Positions 25,602-34,199 of a DNA stretch of 64,000 nt are shown one piece after another (position 1 is the stretch's first letter; every line of letters begins with the position of its first letter). The position numbers and the translations under genes are program-made. The notes beneath the pieces are model-generated. The model did not search any database and was not told the DNA's origin. It saw only the letters and a program-made list of their open reading frames with translations. The stretch spans positions 186,001 to 250,000 of the forward strand of contig LNDV01000029.1 in assembly GCA_001464765.1 (NCBI GenBank), written 5' to 3'. The DNA comes from Betaproteobacteria bacterium Ga0077526. GTDB lineage: Bacteria > Pseudomonadota > Gammaproteobacteria > Burkholderiales > Ga0077523.

Positions 25602-26288
25602 TCACCGCGATGTCTTGTGCGGCTTCACAGCGGCAGCCGCCATCCGTCGCTGGCCTGCCAGGAGCGCTACGCCGGCGGCCAACAGGCCCCACACCGATGG
25701 TTCCGGCACTGGTGCGGCGTATCCCGCTATGTTGTCTATGCCTGCGGCAAAGCTGGCAGCAGAGGTCCAGGTGATGGACGTGAAGGCATCAGCGCCATCC
25801 GACAGAACACCCAGAAACGAGACAACCCCGTTCGAGGTGGCTGGCAACACGATCGAGTCGCCCGAGCTGGTGACGAGTGTCGCGGGTCCCGTGCTGTAGG
25901 ACGCGCCGGAATAGTCGAAACCCAGAGCGCGCATCGGCGAAAAGCTCAACGATGTGCCGCCGAAGCCCTGCGCCACCAGTGCAGTGGCGAACGTGGTGCC
26001 GTTCACCGATGGGATGCTGGCAAAACTCGCCGGGGCGCTGTCAATTCTCCAGCTGTCGTCGTGAGCGCCGTTCACGACGGACAAGGTGAGGAAGCCTACT
26101 GTCTGGGCAGTCGGTCCATACAGGACGTCGGCAAGGACCGTGTCGAAGTCTTCGAAGTCGGTGGGGCTGCCTCCGGCAGCGAGCTCCCAGCTCGCGCGAT
26201 CGTCAAAGAGCTGTAGAGCGGCCTCCCCCGGGAGAGGTGCGGTTGCAGACACGAAGCAAGCCAATACTACAGACAAGTTGCGGCGCAT
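25602..26288 (-). CDS. PEP-CTERM sorting domain protein
   Basis: The 228-residue protein has a signal peptide (MRRNLSVVLACFVSATAPLP, cleavage near GEA), a beta-rich middle (LQLFDDRASWELAAGGSPTD, FDYSGASYSTGPATL, ITWTSAASFAAGIDNIAGY) and the PEP-CTERM end VPEPSVWGLLAAGVALLAGQ then RRM. The DDRASWE..FEDFD opening is shared by many PEP-CTERM proteins. GAGGAGA lies seven bases before ATG 26288, which decides this start over the one at 26303. It is divergent from the next PEP-CTERM gene, with a 200-base shared upstream region. Confidence 0.85.
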   Translation of the reverse strand: MRRNLSVVLACFVSATAPLPGEAALQLFDDRASWELAAGGSPTDFEDFDTVLADVLYGPTAQTVGFLTLSVVNGAHDDSWRIDSAPASFASIPSVNGTTFATALVAQGFGGTSLSFSPMRALGFDYSGASYSTGPATLVTSSGDSIVLPATSNGVVSFLGVLSDGADAFTSITWTSAASFAAGIDNIAGYAAPVPEPSVWGLLAAGVALLAGQRRMAAAAVKPHKTSR

Positions 26289-26488
26289 TCCGATTCTCCT
26301 CATCTATTCGGCATAAGGACGTCTTGTCGCTGGACACGGATGTGATGGAGGTATGTCCAACTGAGCACGGATGGCCATGCTAGGCAATCGGCAACAGAGA
26401 GGCATCACACGATTGGGGGAAGACCATCCGCACAGTGGTAAGTACCTTCGACCTCGGCCTTCGAGGCCGTGCTCAAAGGAGATCAAGA

Positions 26489-27247
26489 ATGACGTTCTAT
26501 CGCAAACAGGTGTTTGCAGGCCTGGCCCTTTCGACGTTGGCCGTGGGGACCGCTTCCGCCGAAATCAATCTGAAGATGGACCAGGTGATCGCTCCTCAGG
26601 CGCCGAGCGGAACCGCGCCCTGGGTGAACATCCGGATCTTTGAACTCGACGGCTTTGCACCGCTGTCTCATACCGTCGAATTCCAGATCACGACGGTGCC
26701 GACTACCTATGACGACACGCCCGCCGACCCGGACAACTGCTGTGCCGTCCCCGGCCGCGGAAACCTCGGTGCCGGGGAAAGCCTGCGCTCGGTGTTCATG
26801 TCCGTGAATCCGGAACTGTTCGCCGTGCCGAACGCGTCTTTGCTGGTCCAATGGACCGGTGCGGCGCCGTTCCCCGTCGGCCAATCGGAACTGGTGGAGT
26901 TCGGGCCTTTCCCCGATTCGGGGCAGGCGCCGACCCGGATTTCGGTGTCCGATGATCCCTCGCAGACCGACTACGACATCACCATCACGTTCGCCGAGGG
27001 CGTCACGCACTCGAAGTTTCTGGCGACCTATCTCGTGAACGGCGCTCCGGTGGAACTGAACGAATCGGATCTGGCTTTCGTGAATCCGACCGGCTACTCC
27101 GCCGGGGCGGTTGTCCTTTATGCGGACGGCGGAGTCGGTGTGATCGGCGCAGTTCCGGAGCCGGGCACGTATGCCCTGATGGCGCTGGGCCTGGGCGCTG
27201 TGGCTCTCGGGGCAAAACGCAAGCGGCGTGCCGCTCGGCTTGCCTGA
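26489..27247 (+). CDS. PEP-CTERM sorting domain protein
   Basis: The 252-residue protein has a signal peptide (MTFYRKQVFAGLALSTLAVG, cleavage near ASA), a beta-sandwich-like body with a double Cys (DPDNCCAVPGRG), and the sorting signal AVPEPGTYALMALGLGAVAL followed by GAKRKRRAARLA. AAAGGAG lies eight bases upstream of the ATG. It ends at a strong hairpin terminator. It is probably exported and handled by an exosortase encoded elsewhere. The body has no fold I recognise. Confidence 0.85.
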   Translation: MTFYRKQVFAGLALSTLAVGTASAEINLKMDQVIAPQAPSGTAPWVNIRIFELDGFAPLSHTVEFQITTVPTTYDDTPADPDNCCAVPGRGNLGAGESLRSVFMSVNPELFAVPNASLLVQWTGAAPFPVGQSELVEFGPFPDSGQAPTRISVSDDPSQTDYDITITFAEGVTHSKFLATYLVNGAPVELNESDLAFVNPTGYSAGAVVLYADGGVGVIGAVPEPGTYALMALGLGAVALGAKRKRRAARLA

Positions 27248-27272
27248 TTCTCAGGAAGTCGTCTGAAGACGA

Positions 27273-27307
27273 ATGCGAACCGCCCCGAAGTCAGGGGCGG
27301 TTCGCAT
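27273..27307. terminator. strong bidirectional hairpin terminator
   Basis: ATGCGAACCGCCCC and GGGGCGGTTCGCAT form a 14-base perfect stem with a seven-base loop, between the convergent PEP-CTERM gene and the secreted protein gene. Confidence 0.75.
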
Positions 27308-27334
27308 GTGCGGGAGATACCGAATTCTGGTGAG

Positions 27335-27805
27335 TTAGAAGCCGGGGCCGGCAAGCCATCCGCCGACCTTTCCATCCCAGACCTCGCGTACGACCAGCGT
27401 GGGCGCGATGCACTGTGCGGGCAAGGAGAGCTTCGCCTGGATCTTGGCATCACCAGATTTGGCGATCGGGACCCACTCCGTTTGGGCTGCCACCGTGCCG
27501 TTGCAAAGCACAGCACCGACGACATGGGCGACGCCATCCGGCGTTCCGTTGTAGTCCGCCGTGGTGGGGTCGTTGAGGACGAGGCCTTTCACCGTCGCGC
27601 GGAAGGTGCCGTTGCTGTCGAGTGAAGCATCTCCGGACCCGAGCTTCCAGATCTTCCCGCAGGAGCCGACTTCGCCAATTGGCGTGCCGGTGGGGCAGGC
27701 GCGCAGCTGCACTTTCGCGATGTCGGCAGCCGAGGTGGCCGCGCTTGCGACCGTGATGCACGAACCAACGATGAACATTGCAAGACGAGTCTTTTGTTTT
27801 CTCAC
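27335..27805 (-). CDS. small secreted protein of unknown function
   Basis: The 156-residue protein has a signal peptide (MRKQKTRLAMFIVGSCITVA, cleavage near SAA) and a mature domain with four cysteines (RACPTG, GSCGKIW, VLCNGT, AQCIAP), likely forming two disulfides. GTG 27805 was chosen as the start because GGAGAG lies five bases before it; ATG 27778 inside the hydrophobic segment is less likely. There is no PEP-CTERM motif. It lies between a PEP-CTERM gene and a divergent LuxR-type regulator gene, which may control it. No family recognised. Confidence 0.65.
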   Translation of the reverse strand: MRKQKTRLAMFIVGSCITVASAATSAADIAKVQLRACPTGTPIGEVGSCGKIWKLGSGDASLDSNGTFRATVKGLVLNDPTTADYNGTPDGVAHVVGAVLCNGTVAAQTEWVPIAKSGDAKIQAKLSLPAQCIAPTLVVREVWDGKVGGWLAGPGF

Positions 27806-28089
27806 TATAGCTCTCCGAGTGTTCTTGATGACAACGAGAATCGCATTGGCGGCAGCAAGAAACAGACTCTTGTCGCTTCAGGGATTCCAACACGACTCTA
27901 TGAGGGTGTGTGGCGATTGTCCTCACCCATTCGTGCGAATGCGCTGGATGATTCGCGGAGAGCTTGTGCAGAATCCGGTGGTACGGAGCCGGGAGATCAT
28001 TGACGGCAAAGCGCAGCGCGGGACCTTTCACCAGACTTGGTGATTGATGGGGTGATGACCCAAGAGTGCTTCGAGGTATGGAGGATTGA

Positions 28090-29292
28090 ATGAAGGTAGC
28101 GACACCAAAGGCACGGTACAAAGCCACGGATGCACATACGTCGATCGCGCCACCGGCTTTGGTGCAGTCGATTTACGAATCGGCGGTGGACGCGTCTCTG
28201 TGGCCGAATGCGCTACATCAGATAGGCGCGTTCATGGACGGCCAGCAGACGATCCTGTTCAGCGTGGGTACGGCGCCAGGATCGGCAGATTTCTTCTGGG
28301 CATCCGATTCGATACCGATCGAAACGCAGATCGACTACGTGCAGTACTACTGGCAGCACGACCCATGGATAACCGTGCTTCAGTCGGACCCGCATGAATT
28401 CTGCACCGGCAGCGTGCAGTTGGACTACGACTGTATCGACAAGTCGCAGTTCGGCCGCTCCGTGTTTTGCAACGAGTTCCTGAGAAGTCTGGACGTCTAC
28501 CACGCATGTGGTTCCACGATAAATGGGGGGGCACTGAAGGGGGTTCCTCCTATGTACTTCAATGCGATGCGCAGCAGCAGAGCCGATGACTTCAGTGCGC
28601 GCAGCGCCGAGCGGCTGGCGGCCGTAGTGCCTCACTTGCAACGGGCGCTTCAGCTCACGTATTGCCTCGAACGTGAAAGTCTGGGGCCATCCCTGCCGGA
28701 TCGCTTGATCGGGAAGTCGTCGAGCGCCTTGTTTGTCTTGAACCAGCGCGGGAGAGTGCTCTTCTGCAATGCCTCGGCGAGCGCGTTGGTAGCTGCGCGT
28801 GATGGGCTTGCCCTGGCAAAAGGAGAGGTGCTGGTCGCTTTGAATCCGATGCACAACGTCCGCCTCCAGGACTTGGTGGCCAGGGCGGCGCGAACGTCCC
28901 GAGGCGAGGGGAGTCACCCTGGAGGCGCGCTGACGCTACAACGGAAAGGCCTCGAGGCCTCGCCCGTGCTCAACGTGTTTCCGCTGCCGGTGCGGGCACA
29001 GTGGAAGGACTCTGGGGACGAAGGCTGGGTGGTCGTAACGGTCGACATGCCCGGTGCGGAGGGCGGCAGCGCTCTCCACCGTGCTCTCGCGACCGCGTTC
29101 GCGTTGACACCTGCCGAGTGCCGGGTGGTAGAAGGCATCGTTCAGGGGCTTTCCGCACGCGAGATTGGCGCCCAGCAGGGGGTTTCGCAGCATTCGGTCC
29201 GCACACACCTCAAGTCCGTCTACCTGAAGGTGGGAGTGCACCGGCAGGGTGATCTCGTCCGGCGTGTCCTTTCGCTTCCGTCCTTCACGTGA
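28090..29292 (+). CDS. LuxR-type (HTH) transcriptional regulator, long form
   Basis: The 400-residue protein ends in a LuxR/GerE helix-turn-helix (residues about 335-395: LTPAECRVVEGIVQGLSARE, IGAQQGVSQHSVRTHLKSVY). The N-terminal 190 residues (LVQSIYESAVDASLWPNALH onward) form a sensor-like domain, then a PAS-like middle (SALFVLNQRGRVLFCNASAS). It has no receiver domain or autoinducer-binding signature, so the signal is unknown. It converges with a paralogue at 29285-30151, their ends overlapping by eight bases. Its position between PEP-CTERM genes suggests control of surface genes, which is inference. Confidence 0.85.
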   Translation: MKVATPKARYKATDAHTSIAPPALVQSIYESAVDASLWPNALHQIGAFMDGQQTILFSVGTAPGSADFFWASDSIPIETQIDYVQYYWQHDPWITVLQSDPHEFCTGSVQLDYDCIDKSQFGRSVFCNEFLRSLDVYHACGSTINGGALKGVPPMYFNAMRSSRADDFSARSAERLAAVVPHLQRALQLTYCLERESLGPSLPDRLIGKSSSALFVLNQRGRVLFCNASASALVAARDGLALAKGEVLVALNPMHNVRLQDLVARAARTSRGEGSHPGGALTLQRKGLEASPVLNVFPLPVRAQWKDSGDEGWVVVTVDMPGAEGGSALHRALATAFALTPAECRVVEGIVQGLSAREIGAQQGVSQHSVRTHLKSVYLKVGVHRQGDLVRRVLSLPSFT

Positions 29293-30151
29293 CGGGAGGC
29301 GGCTCCTCCTGTCTGGCGTTCCGCGCCGCCAGGTAGCACGCCTTTACGAACTGGGAGCGCTTGTGAACGCCCATCTTGGCAAACACCGACTTGATCTGGG
29401 TTCGGAGCGTATTCGTGCTGACGCCGTTGCGCTGGGCGAGTTCGGGCAGGCTAAGTCCTTCGAGGGTACCCGACGCAACCTTGGCCTCCATGGGGGTGAG
29501 GCCGTGAACTTGCCGCAAGGCCGTCTCGAAGTCCTGGAACACGGCGTCCGGGTCGCGGAAAAGCAATGCGATCGGAATGGCGTGGGGTCCCACTTGATGG
29601 GGGTTCTGCCGACGGAGACTGACGACACTCACCAGGTAGGGATCTCGCATGCCGGCGCGGGGGAGCGGGACGATATCGGCGACAGACAGATCGTCACCTT
29701 TCTCCAGACTTGCGGCAGCGCGGATGGCGCGCCTAAGGCGGGTGTTGGCGGTTTGGTCGGTCGCCGTCACCGTTCTGAGTTCGGCGAGAAGCAGGCCGTC
29801 ACGACGGGCAAGAACCCGCTTCGCAACAGAATTGGCGCGATCCACTGCGCCGTCCTGGTTGAGAAGTAGTGCGGCCTCACCGGTACGGCTGAGCATCAGG
29901 TTCGCCAGGTCGTCGACCAGCACGCGCTGGCGACCTATCTCCAGGAGCTGACCCCGTATCATGCCCGGTGCCCCGGTCGGGGAAGACGCACTCGGGAGGG
30001 ACGCGCTGAGGTCTGCGAATGGCGGAAAAGAGGCGACCCCGATGTCGGTGAGCGCGGCAATCTTCTCCAAATAGGCGTCGGCCTCGGCGCGCGACGCCGT
30101 GTTCTGGTTGCCGGTTTCCGATGTGCCGTTGTGTTGCTGGCGGATCACCAT
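29285..30151 (-). CDS. LuxR-type (HTH) transcriptional regulator, short paralogue
   Basis: The 288-residue protein has a C-terminal LuxR-type HTH (LTPMEAKVASGTLEGLSLPE, LAQRNGVSTNTLRTQIKSVF) and a PAS-like middle (AALLLNQDGAVDRANSVAKR) that align with the convergent regulator at 28090. It lacks the other protein's first domain of about 190 residues. Whether the gene is a natural short form or lost its 5' part is not clear; no ribosome site precedes ATG 30151, and no matching N-terminal sequence was seen in other frames upstream. A 12-base palindrome lies at 30177-30188. Confidence 0.75.
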   Translation of the reverse strand: MVIRQQHNGTSETGNQNTASRAEADAYLEKIAALTDIGVASFPPFADLSASLPSASSPTGAPGMIRGQLLEIGRQRVLVDDLANLMLSRTGEAALLLNQDGAVDRANSVAKRVLARRDGLLLAELRTVTATDQTANTRLRRAIRAAASLEKGDDLSVADIVPLPRAGMRDPYLVSVVSLRRQNPHQVGPHAIPIALLFRDPDAVFQDFETALRQVHGLTPMEAKVASGTLEGLSLPELAQRNGVSTNTLRTQIKSVFAKMGVHKRSQFVKACYLAARNARQEEPPPVT

Positions 30152-30469
30152 CGGCGGCTGGATCGCCGGCGCAGCGGGCTGTACAGCCGACAGCGGTTCG
30201 TGCGGAGCATCCGGGGGAATTCCACCGTTGCACTCCTCGGTCTCGATTTCGGACTAAGTCGATCTCGTGGTCGAAACGCAATGTCGCAGTGACTGACCAG
30301 ACCGACCGTGAAGGAATCGGACGGTACCAGAGGTGCCGAGGTTCGGCGTCACCCGAAGTCGTGATGGGCCATACTGGCCAAGGTGGGCATGGGCGGCGTG
30401 TGACGTTCAAGGTCCGCACTTGAGTCGCGCGGCGCCGCAACGATGCGTCTCTACTAAGACCGCAGTCGG
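30152..30469. other. upstream region of short LuxR regulator
   Basis: These 318 bases carry no gene I can support. The one notable element is GGCTGTACAGCC (30177-30188), a perfect 12-base palindrome 26 bases before the LuxR-type start, a possible autoregulatory site. Confidence 0.4.
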
Positions 30470-32131
30470 TCAGACGACCTCCCGCAACCGCTCCACATGA
30501 GCCGTCAGCGATCGCATCGCCACCGGCCACATGCGAGGCGGCACATCGTCGTAGGCCTGCTCCAGCCATTCCTGCATCGTGCCTTCCGGCAGGGCGCGCA
30601 TCACGGCGAGGATCTTGGCTTCGCGCCGCAGGCGGTGGGCGCGCAGGCGGCGGATGACGTCGGCGGCGTCGTGCGGGTCACCGTAGACGTTGCCCAGCAC
30701 GTAGCCGTGCGCGGGCAGGATGAACTCGATGCGGTCTGCTGCGCAGGCTTCCTCCAGGCGGTCGAGCGACGCGAGATAGTCGCTCATGTGGCCGTCGGGC
30801 GGATCGACGACGGTGGTGCTGCCATTCAGCACGTGGTCGCCGCTGAAAAGCAGGCCATCTTCCTCCAGCACGAGACACAGGTGGTTGGCGGCGTGGCCGG
30901 GCGTGTGGATGACGCGCAGTGTGTGTCGATGCTCCGGCCCTTCCAGCACTACGCGCTCGCCGTCGGCGAGTTCGCGATCCGGGACGAAATGACTCGCCGG
31001 GCGCGACGTGGCGCGGGAGGCGAGACCGAGCAGTTCGGGTCTGCGGCCGTGGCGTTCGCACAAAGCCTGGAGAGGGCGCGCGCCGGGCGAGTGGTCGGGG
31101 TGCGAATGCGTGCACGCGATAAGGCGGATGTCGCCGCCCGCAGCGCGCCACAGGCGCTCCTGGTGTTCGGGGTCTTCCGGGCCAGGGTCGATCACGATGT
31201 GGCCGGTGTCGGGGTCGCCCACGACATAGCTGTTGGTGCCGGGGCCGGTCATCACGCCGGGATTGCCGCACGTCAGCCGCTGCACGTTGCGGAGCAGAGA
31301 CGTGACGCGGTCGTTCTGCCAGTCCAGGTGATGGAGCATCTGCCCGTCCGGGCAGGTCAGCGCGAGTTCGCCGAAGGGCGATTCGTGCTCCATGTATCGC
31401 TGCTCCTTGCCGCCGAGATAGCCGGCGCGCGGGCAGCTCACGAACCAGGGTTGTTCGCCGGCGCAACTGACCAGCACGTCCTCCGCACGTTCGAAAGGAC
31501 GCAGGCGCTCCAGGGTACGGATCGTGGGGAAGATGATGAAGAACTGCCCGGCGCGATGGCGGTCCAGCGCGTCGCCAGGGCGCACCCACACGGGTTCGAA
31601 CTGTTCCTGCTCGTCGGCCACGGGCTCCTGGCCATCGGGAACGCGCGCCACGAGAAACGGCACGTCGAAGCGGCGGGGCAGATCCCGGTCGGTGATCCAG
31701 TGCGCCAGGACGAACACTTCGTCCGCGGCGAGTGTCAGTCCGCGTTCGGCGCACTGGGCTACGAAAGACGCATGGCGGTCGAGCGCGGCTACGTCGGCCG
31801 AGGTTGCGTAGCGGCCATCGCCATGGCGCGCCAGCAGGATGCCCAGTTCCTCGAAGCTCTCGCGGATGGCGGCGACGGCTTGCGTGAGCCTCGTGTCGTC
31901 CTGGGTGGGGCGGCGTCTTGTATGCGCAAAGGTGTCCGGTGAAGCGTCGGAGGCTTCGATACCGCCGCCCGGGAACACGTAGGCGCCGGGCGCAAAGCTC
32001 GCGGTCATCGAGCGGCGGGTCATCAGGACTTCGAGACCTTGCGCACCGTCGCGCAGGAGCAGCACGGTGGCTGCCGGGCGCGGTGTGGCGGGCGGACGGG
32101 GGGTGTGCAGCAGTTGTGTGGGGCGGACCAT
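30470..32131 (-). CDS. NUDIX hydrolase - MBL-fold hydrolase fusion
   Basis: The 553-residue protein has an N-terminal NUDIX domain (residues about 15-235; YVFPGGGIEASD and later AAIRESFEELGILL, with an insert inside the Nudix box) and a C-terminal metallo-beta-lactamase fold (about 275-500) with THSHPDHSPG, HTPGHAANHLC, SGDHVLNGS and PAHGYVLG as metal-binding motifs. The MBL half resembles LACTB2-type enzymes. The reaction is unknown; NUDIX enzymes hydrolyse nucleoside-diphosphate-linked compounds and MBL enzymes esters, thioesters or nucleic acids. The combination is known in proteobacteria. It follows a PEP-CTERM gene on the same strand by 212 bases. Confidence 0.85.
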   Translation of the reverse strand: MVRPTQLLHTPRPPATPRPAATVLLLRDGAQGLEVLMTRRSMTASFAPGAYVFPGGGIEASDASPDTFAHTRRRPTQDDTRLTQAVAAIRESFEELGILLARHGDGRYATSADVAALDRHASFVAQCAERGLTLAADEVFVLAHWITDRDLPRRFDVPFLVARVPDGQEPVADEQEQFEPVWVRPGDALDRHRAGQFFIIFPTIRTLERLRPFERAEDVLVSCAGEQPWFVSCPRAGYLGGKEQRYMEHESPFGELALTCPDGQMLHHLDWQNDRVTSLLRNVQRLTCGNPGVMTGPGTNSYVVGDPDTGHIVIDPGPEDPEHQERLWRAAGGDIRLIACTHSHPDHSPGARPLQALCERHGRRPELLGLASRATSRPASHFVPDRELADGERVVLEGPEHRHTLRVIHTPGHAANHLCLVLEEDGLLFSGDHVLNGSTTVVDPPDGHMSDYLASLDRLEEACAADRIEFILPAHGYVLGNVYGDPHDAADVIRRLRAHRLRREAKILAVMRALPEGTMQEWLEQAYDDVPPRMWPVAMRSLTAHVERLREVV

Positions 32132-32343
32132 ACCGCATTATCGCTGGAGACAGGCCCTCGTTGCCTGACCGCCGACAACGAGAATCGGAGGGCCGGGGCG
32201 AATTCCTCGCCATCGTGGGGAGTCAGCCAGATCGGATGCCTTGCTCGGCGGACGAAGCTATCGAGCGCCGTCGGCACCTCCAACTCGGGGCACCCGATCT
32301 GTCGTTGCCCGCATCCCGACGGTTCCTGCGGGAAGCGCTCGTT

Positions 32344-33117
32344 TCACACCCGGGAGAGAAGTCGCTTTCGGACACTCAGCAGCACGAGGCCACCTGTGAA
32401 CATGAGCGCCCAGGATGTCGGCTCGGGAACGGGCGCGGCAAGCGCGGCGACTTCGTTGGCTGGCAAAGCGCCCTCGTACACGCGCAAATCGGCTACGGAT
32501 CCGTCGAAGTACTCGTCGTTCGGATCGAACTGTCGTCCCAGGCGCGTGTTCGTTCCATTGAGCGTGACTCTGATCTCCTGCGGCAGGGTGGCTGCAAGGT
32601 CCCCGTTCACATACAGACGTGAGACGGAGGCCGCGCTGTCGACGGTGACTGCATAGTGCGAAAGAACACCGACCGGACCAAAGAGCACGGGCGTCACAGC
32701 CCAATCGTCTCCGACGCGCACGCGGCCGGACGGGTCGGTACCGATGTAGAAGCCCGGTCCGCTCGATCGCCCCTGAGAGATCACTTCGGTATGGGAGCGT
32801 TGATCCACATCTCGCTGGGCGAAGAAGGCGACTGACCAGCTTCCTTCGGTCGGCACAAGGCGAGTCGAGAACTGCACGTAGTCGTTCTGGCCATCGAGGG
32901 TCAGAAAGCCTCCCGTCGCGACAGCGCCCCCCTGCAGAACGCCGTCGGCGTCGCCAGCGAGGTCCAACACGCCATTCGCGAAATCATAGTGGTGCAGGAG
33001 CGTGGCGGCGAACGCTCCCGGACTCGAAAGAAATCCCACACACGCCACCAGCAGGAAGCGGGCGACCACGCGCTTTCCAACAGTCGAGCGGCGAAACGAC
33101 GGTACGAATGAATTCAT
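32344..33117 (-). CDS. LamG/concanavalin-like PEP-CTERM protein
   Basis: The 257-residue protein has a long signal peptide (Arg-rich start, VVARFLLVACVGFLSSPGAFA), a LamG-type jelly-roll domain (LLHHYDFANGVLDLAGDADG, LTLDGQNDYVQFSTRL, WSVAFFAQRDVD, VSRLYVNGDLAATLP, FDGSVADLRVYEGALPANEV) and the PEP-CTERM end PVPEPTSWALMFTGGLVLLS then VRKRLLSRV. It is probably a secreted, surface-sorted glycan-binding protein. GGAG lies nine bases before ATG 33117; the in-frame start at 33231 adds non-signal-like sequence. Confidence 0.87.
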   Translation of the reverse strand: MNSFVPSFRRSTVGKRVVARFLLVACVGFLSSPGAFAATLLHHYDFANGVLDLAGDADGVLQGGAVATGGFLTLDGQNDYVQFSTRLVPTEGSWSVAFFAQRDVDQRSHTEVISQGRSSGPGFYIGTDPSGRVRVGDDWAVTPVLFGPVGVLSHYAVTVDSAASVSRLYVNGDLAATLPQEIRVTLNGTNTRLGRQFDPNDEYFDGSVADLRVYEGALPANEVAALAAPVPEPTSWALMFTGGLVLLSVRKRLLSRV

Positions 33118-33494
33118 GACTCGATCTCCAGGGAGGATTCCGATCCCGCAATGCGGTGGCGACCGGTGAGGCAGGCCCTGCGGGGGCGCCTTCTTGTTGA
33201 CTGGTGATGAGATGGTAGGGGCGCCGTGCACCTATGGAAATCACCCGAATGTGTGATGTCCAAAAGTGAATTGTCATCGGCCGGAGCTGATGCGCTCTGT
33301 GTGGGTTGGCGGTCCCGGCCAGGGGGAGGCCAGGTCGGCGGCACTGAGACGGTATGGCTGTAGAGGGATCGCGGCGGGGACGCGCTCCGACGTCGACCCT
33401 AGTGGTTTCCAACTGTGGATTGCCCGGATCAGACCGCGGATATCCCTTGGTCGCAGGGCTGTGCCGGTGGCCCCGCGACTTTCAATCGGGCACG

Positions 33495-33523
33495 TTGACT
33501 GTACCAACCGGTCGGTATACATT
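33495..33523 (+). promoter_or_regulatory. promoter of TetR-RND operon
   Basis: TTGACT (33495-33500), a 17-base spacer and TACATT (33518-33523) fit a sigma-70 promoter. The spacer is almost exactly the first operator-like palindrome, so a bound repressor would block polymerase. Confidence 0.6.
33502..33517. promoter_or_regulatory. TetR operator-like palindrome 1
   Basis: TACCAACCGGTCGGTA differs from its reverse complement at only one base pair. It occupies the -35/-10 spacer and is typical in form of TetR-family operators. It is the probable binding site of the regulator encoded at 33589. Confidence 0.65.
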
Positions 33524-33535
33524 CGACGAAACTGT

Positions 33536-33549
33536 ACCGTCTGGTCGGT
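33536..33549. promoter_or_regulatory. TetR operator-like palindrome 2
   Basis: ACCGTCTGGTCGGT repeats the core of the first site (ACCaaCCGGTCGGT) and is centred 33 bp downstream, about three helical turns. Both are preceded by ACTGT. This suggests side-by-side repressor binding. Confidence 0.6.
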
Positions 33550-33588
33550 TCATATACCTATAGCGATCGTCACGAGAGGAGAGAACCA

Positions 33589-34155
33589 ATGGTGCGCGAC
33601 AGTGCTCGCGATTCGATTCTCGACGCGGCCCAGGCCGTGGTGCTGGAGCGCGGCGCAGGCCATGTGACTCTCGAGGCCGTGGCCGAGCGGGCCGGGCTCA
33701 GCAAGGGAGGCGTTCTGTATCACTTCCAGAACAAGGACGCGATGCTGTCTGCCTTGGTGGACCGCATGGTGCGCATGTTCCAGTCGGTGGTCGCCGAAAA
33801 GCGCAAGGCGCTCGGTGATGACCCTGAGCGCACGCTCGAAGCCCACGTGGAAGCCGTGTTCTCCATGGGCGACCAGACCATGAACGATGCGGCCTGCGCC
33901 ATGTTGCCGGCGCTCGCGACCAATCCCGTGCTGCTTGAGCCGCTGCGCTCGTTCTATCGCGACCACTATGGCGAGTTGTCCAATTCCACCGTCGGGCCAT
34001 ACCAGTCCGCCGTGGTGTCGCTCGCGCTCGACGGGCTGTGGCTGATGGAAATGCTGCAGATCTCCCCGCTCACCGAGGACGACGAGGCAAAGATCAAGCT
34101 GATGCTGCTGCGCCTTGCCTCGAAGCCCCTCCCCAAATCCTTCACTCCAAACTGA
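33589..34155 (+). CDS. TetR family repressor of RND efflux operon
   Basis: The 188-residue protein has the TetR N-terminal helix-turn-helix (ILDAAQAVVLERGAGHVTLE, VAERAGLSKGGVLYHFQNKD) and a C-terminal ligand-binding region of the short TetR type (LDGLWLMEMLQISPLTEDDE). It is the first gene of a unit followed 44 bases later by the RND adaptor. Two palindromes overlap its own promoter, so it probably represses itself and the pump and is released by a pump substrate. The inducer is unknown. Confidence 0.9.
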   Translation: MVRDSARDSILDAAQAVVLERGAGHVTLEAVAERAGLSKGGVLYHFQNKDAMLSALVDRMVRMFQSVVAEKRKALGDDPERTLEAHVEAVFSMGDQTMNDAACAMLPALATNPVLLEPLRSFYRDHYGELSNSTVGPYQSAVVSLALDGLWLMEMLQISPLTEDDEAKIKLMLLRLASKPLPKSFTPN

Positions 34156-34199
34156 CCTGCGTCCGTCGATCGGCCCGCCCATGCCCCTGAGGTGACACC

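Larger units (their letters stand above)
33118..33588. other. divergent region between PEP-CTERM gene and RND operon
   Basis: This 471-base stretch has no gene. The right part holds the TetR/RND promoter and two operator-like palindromes (33495-33549) and the ribosome site GAGAGGAGAG (33573-33583). The left part, upstream of the PEP-CTERM gene, shows nothing I can name. Confidence 0.6.
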
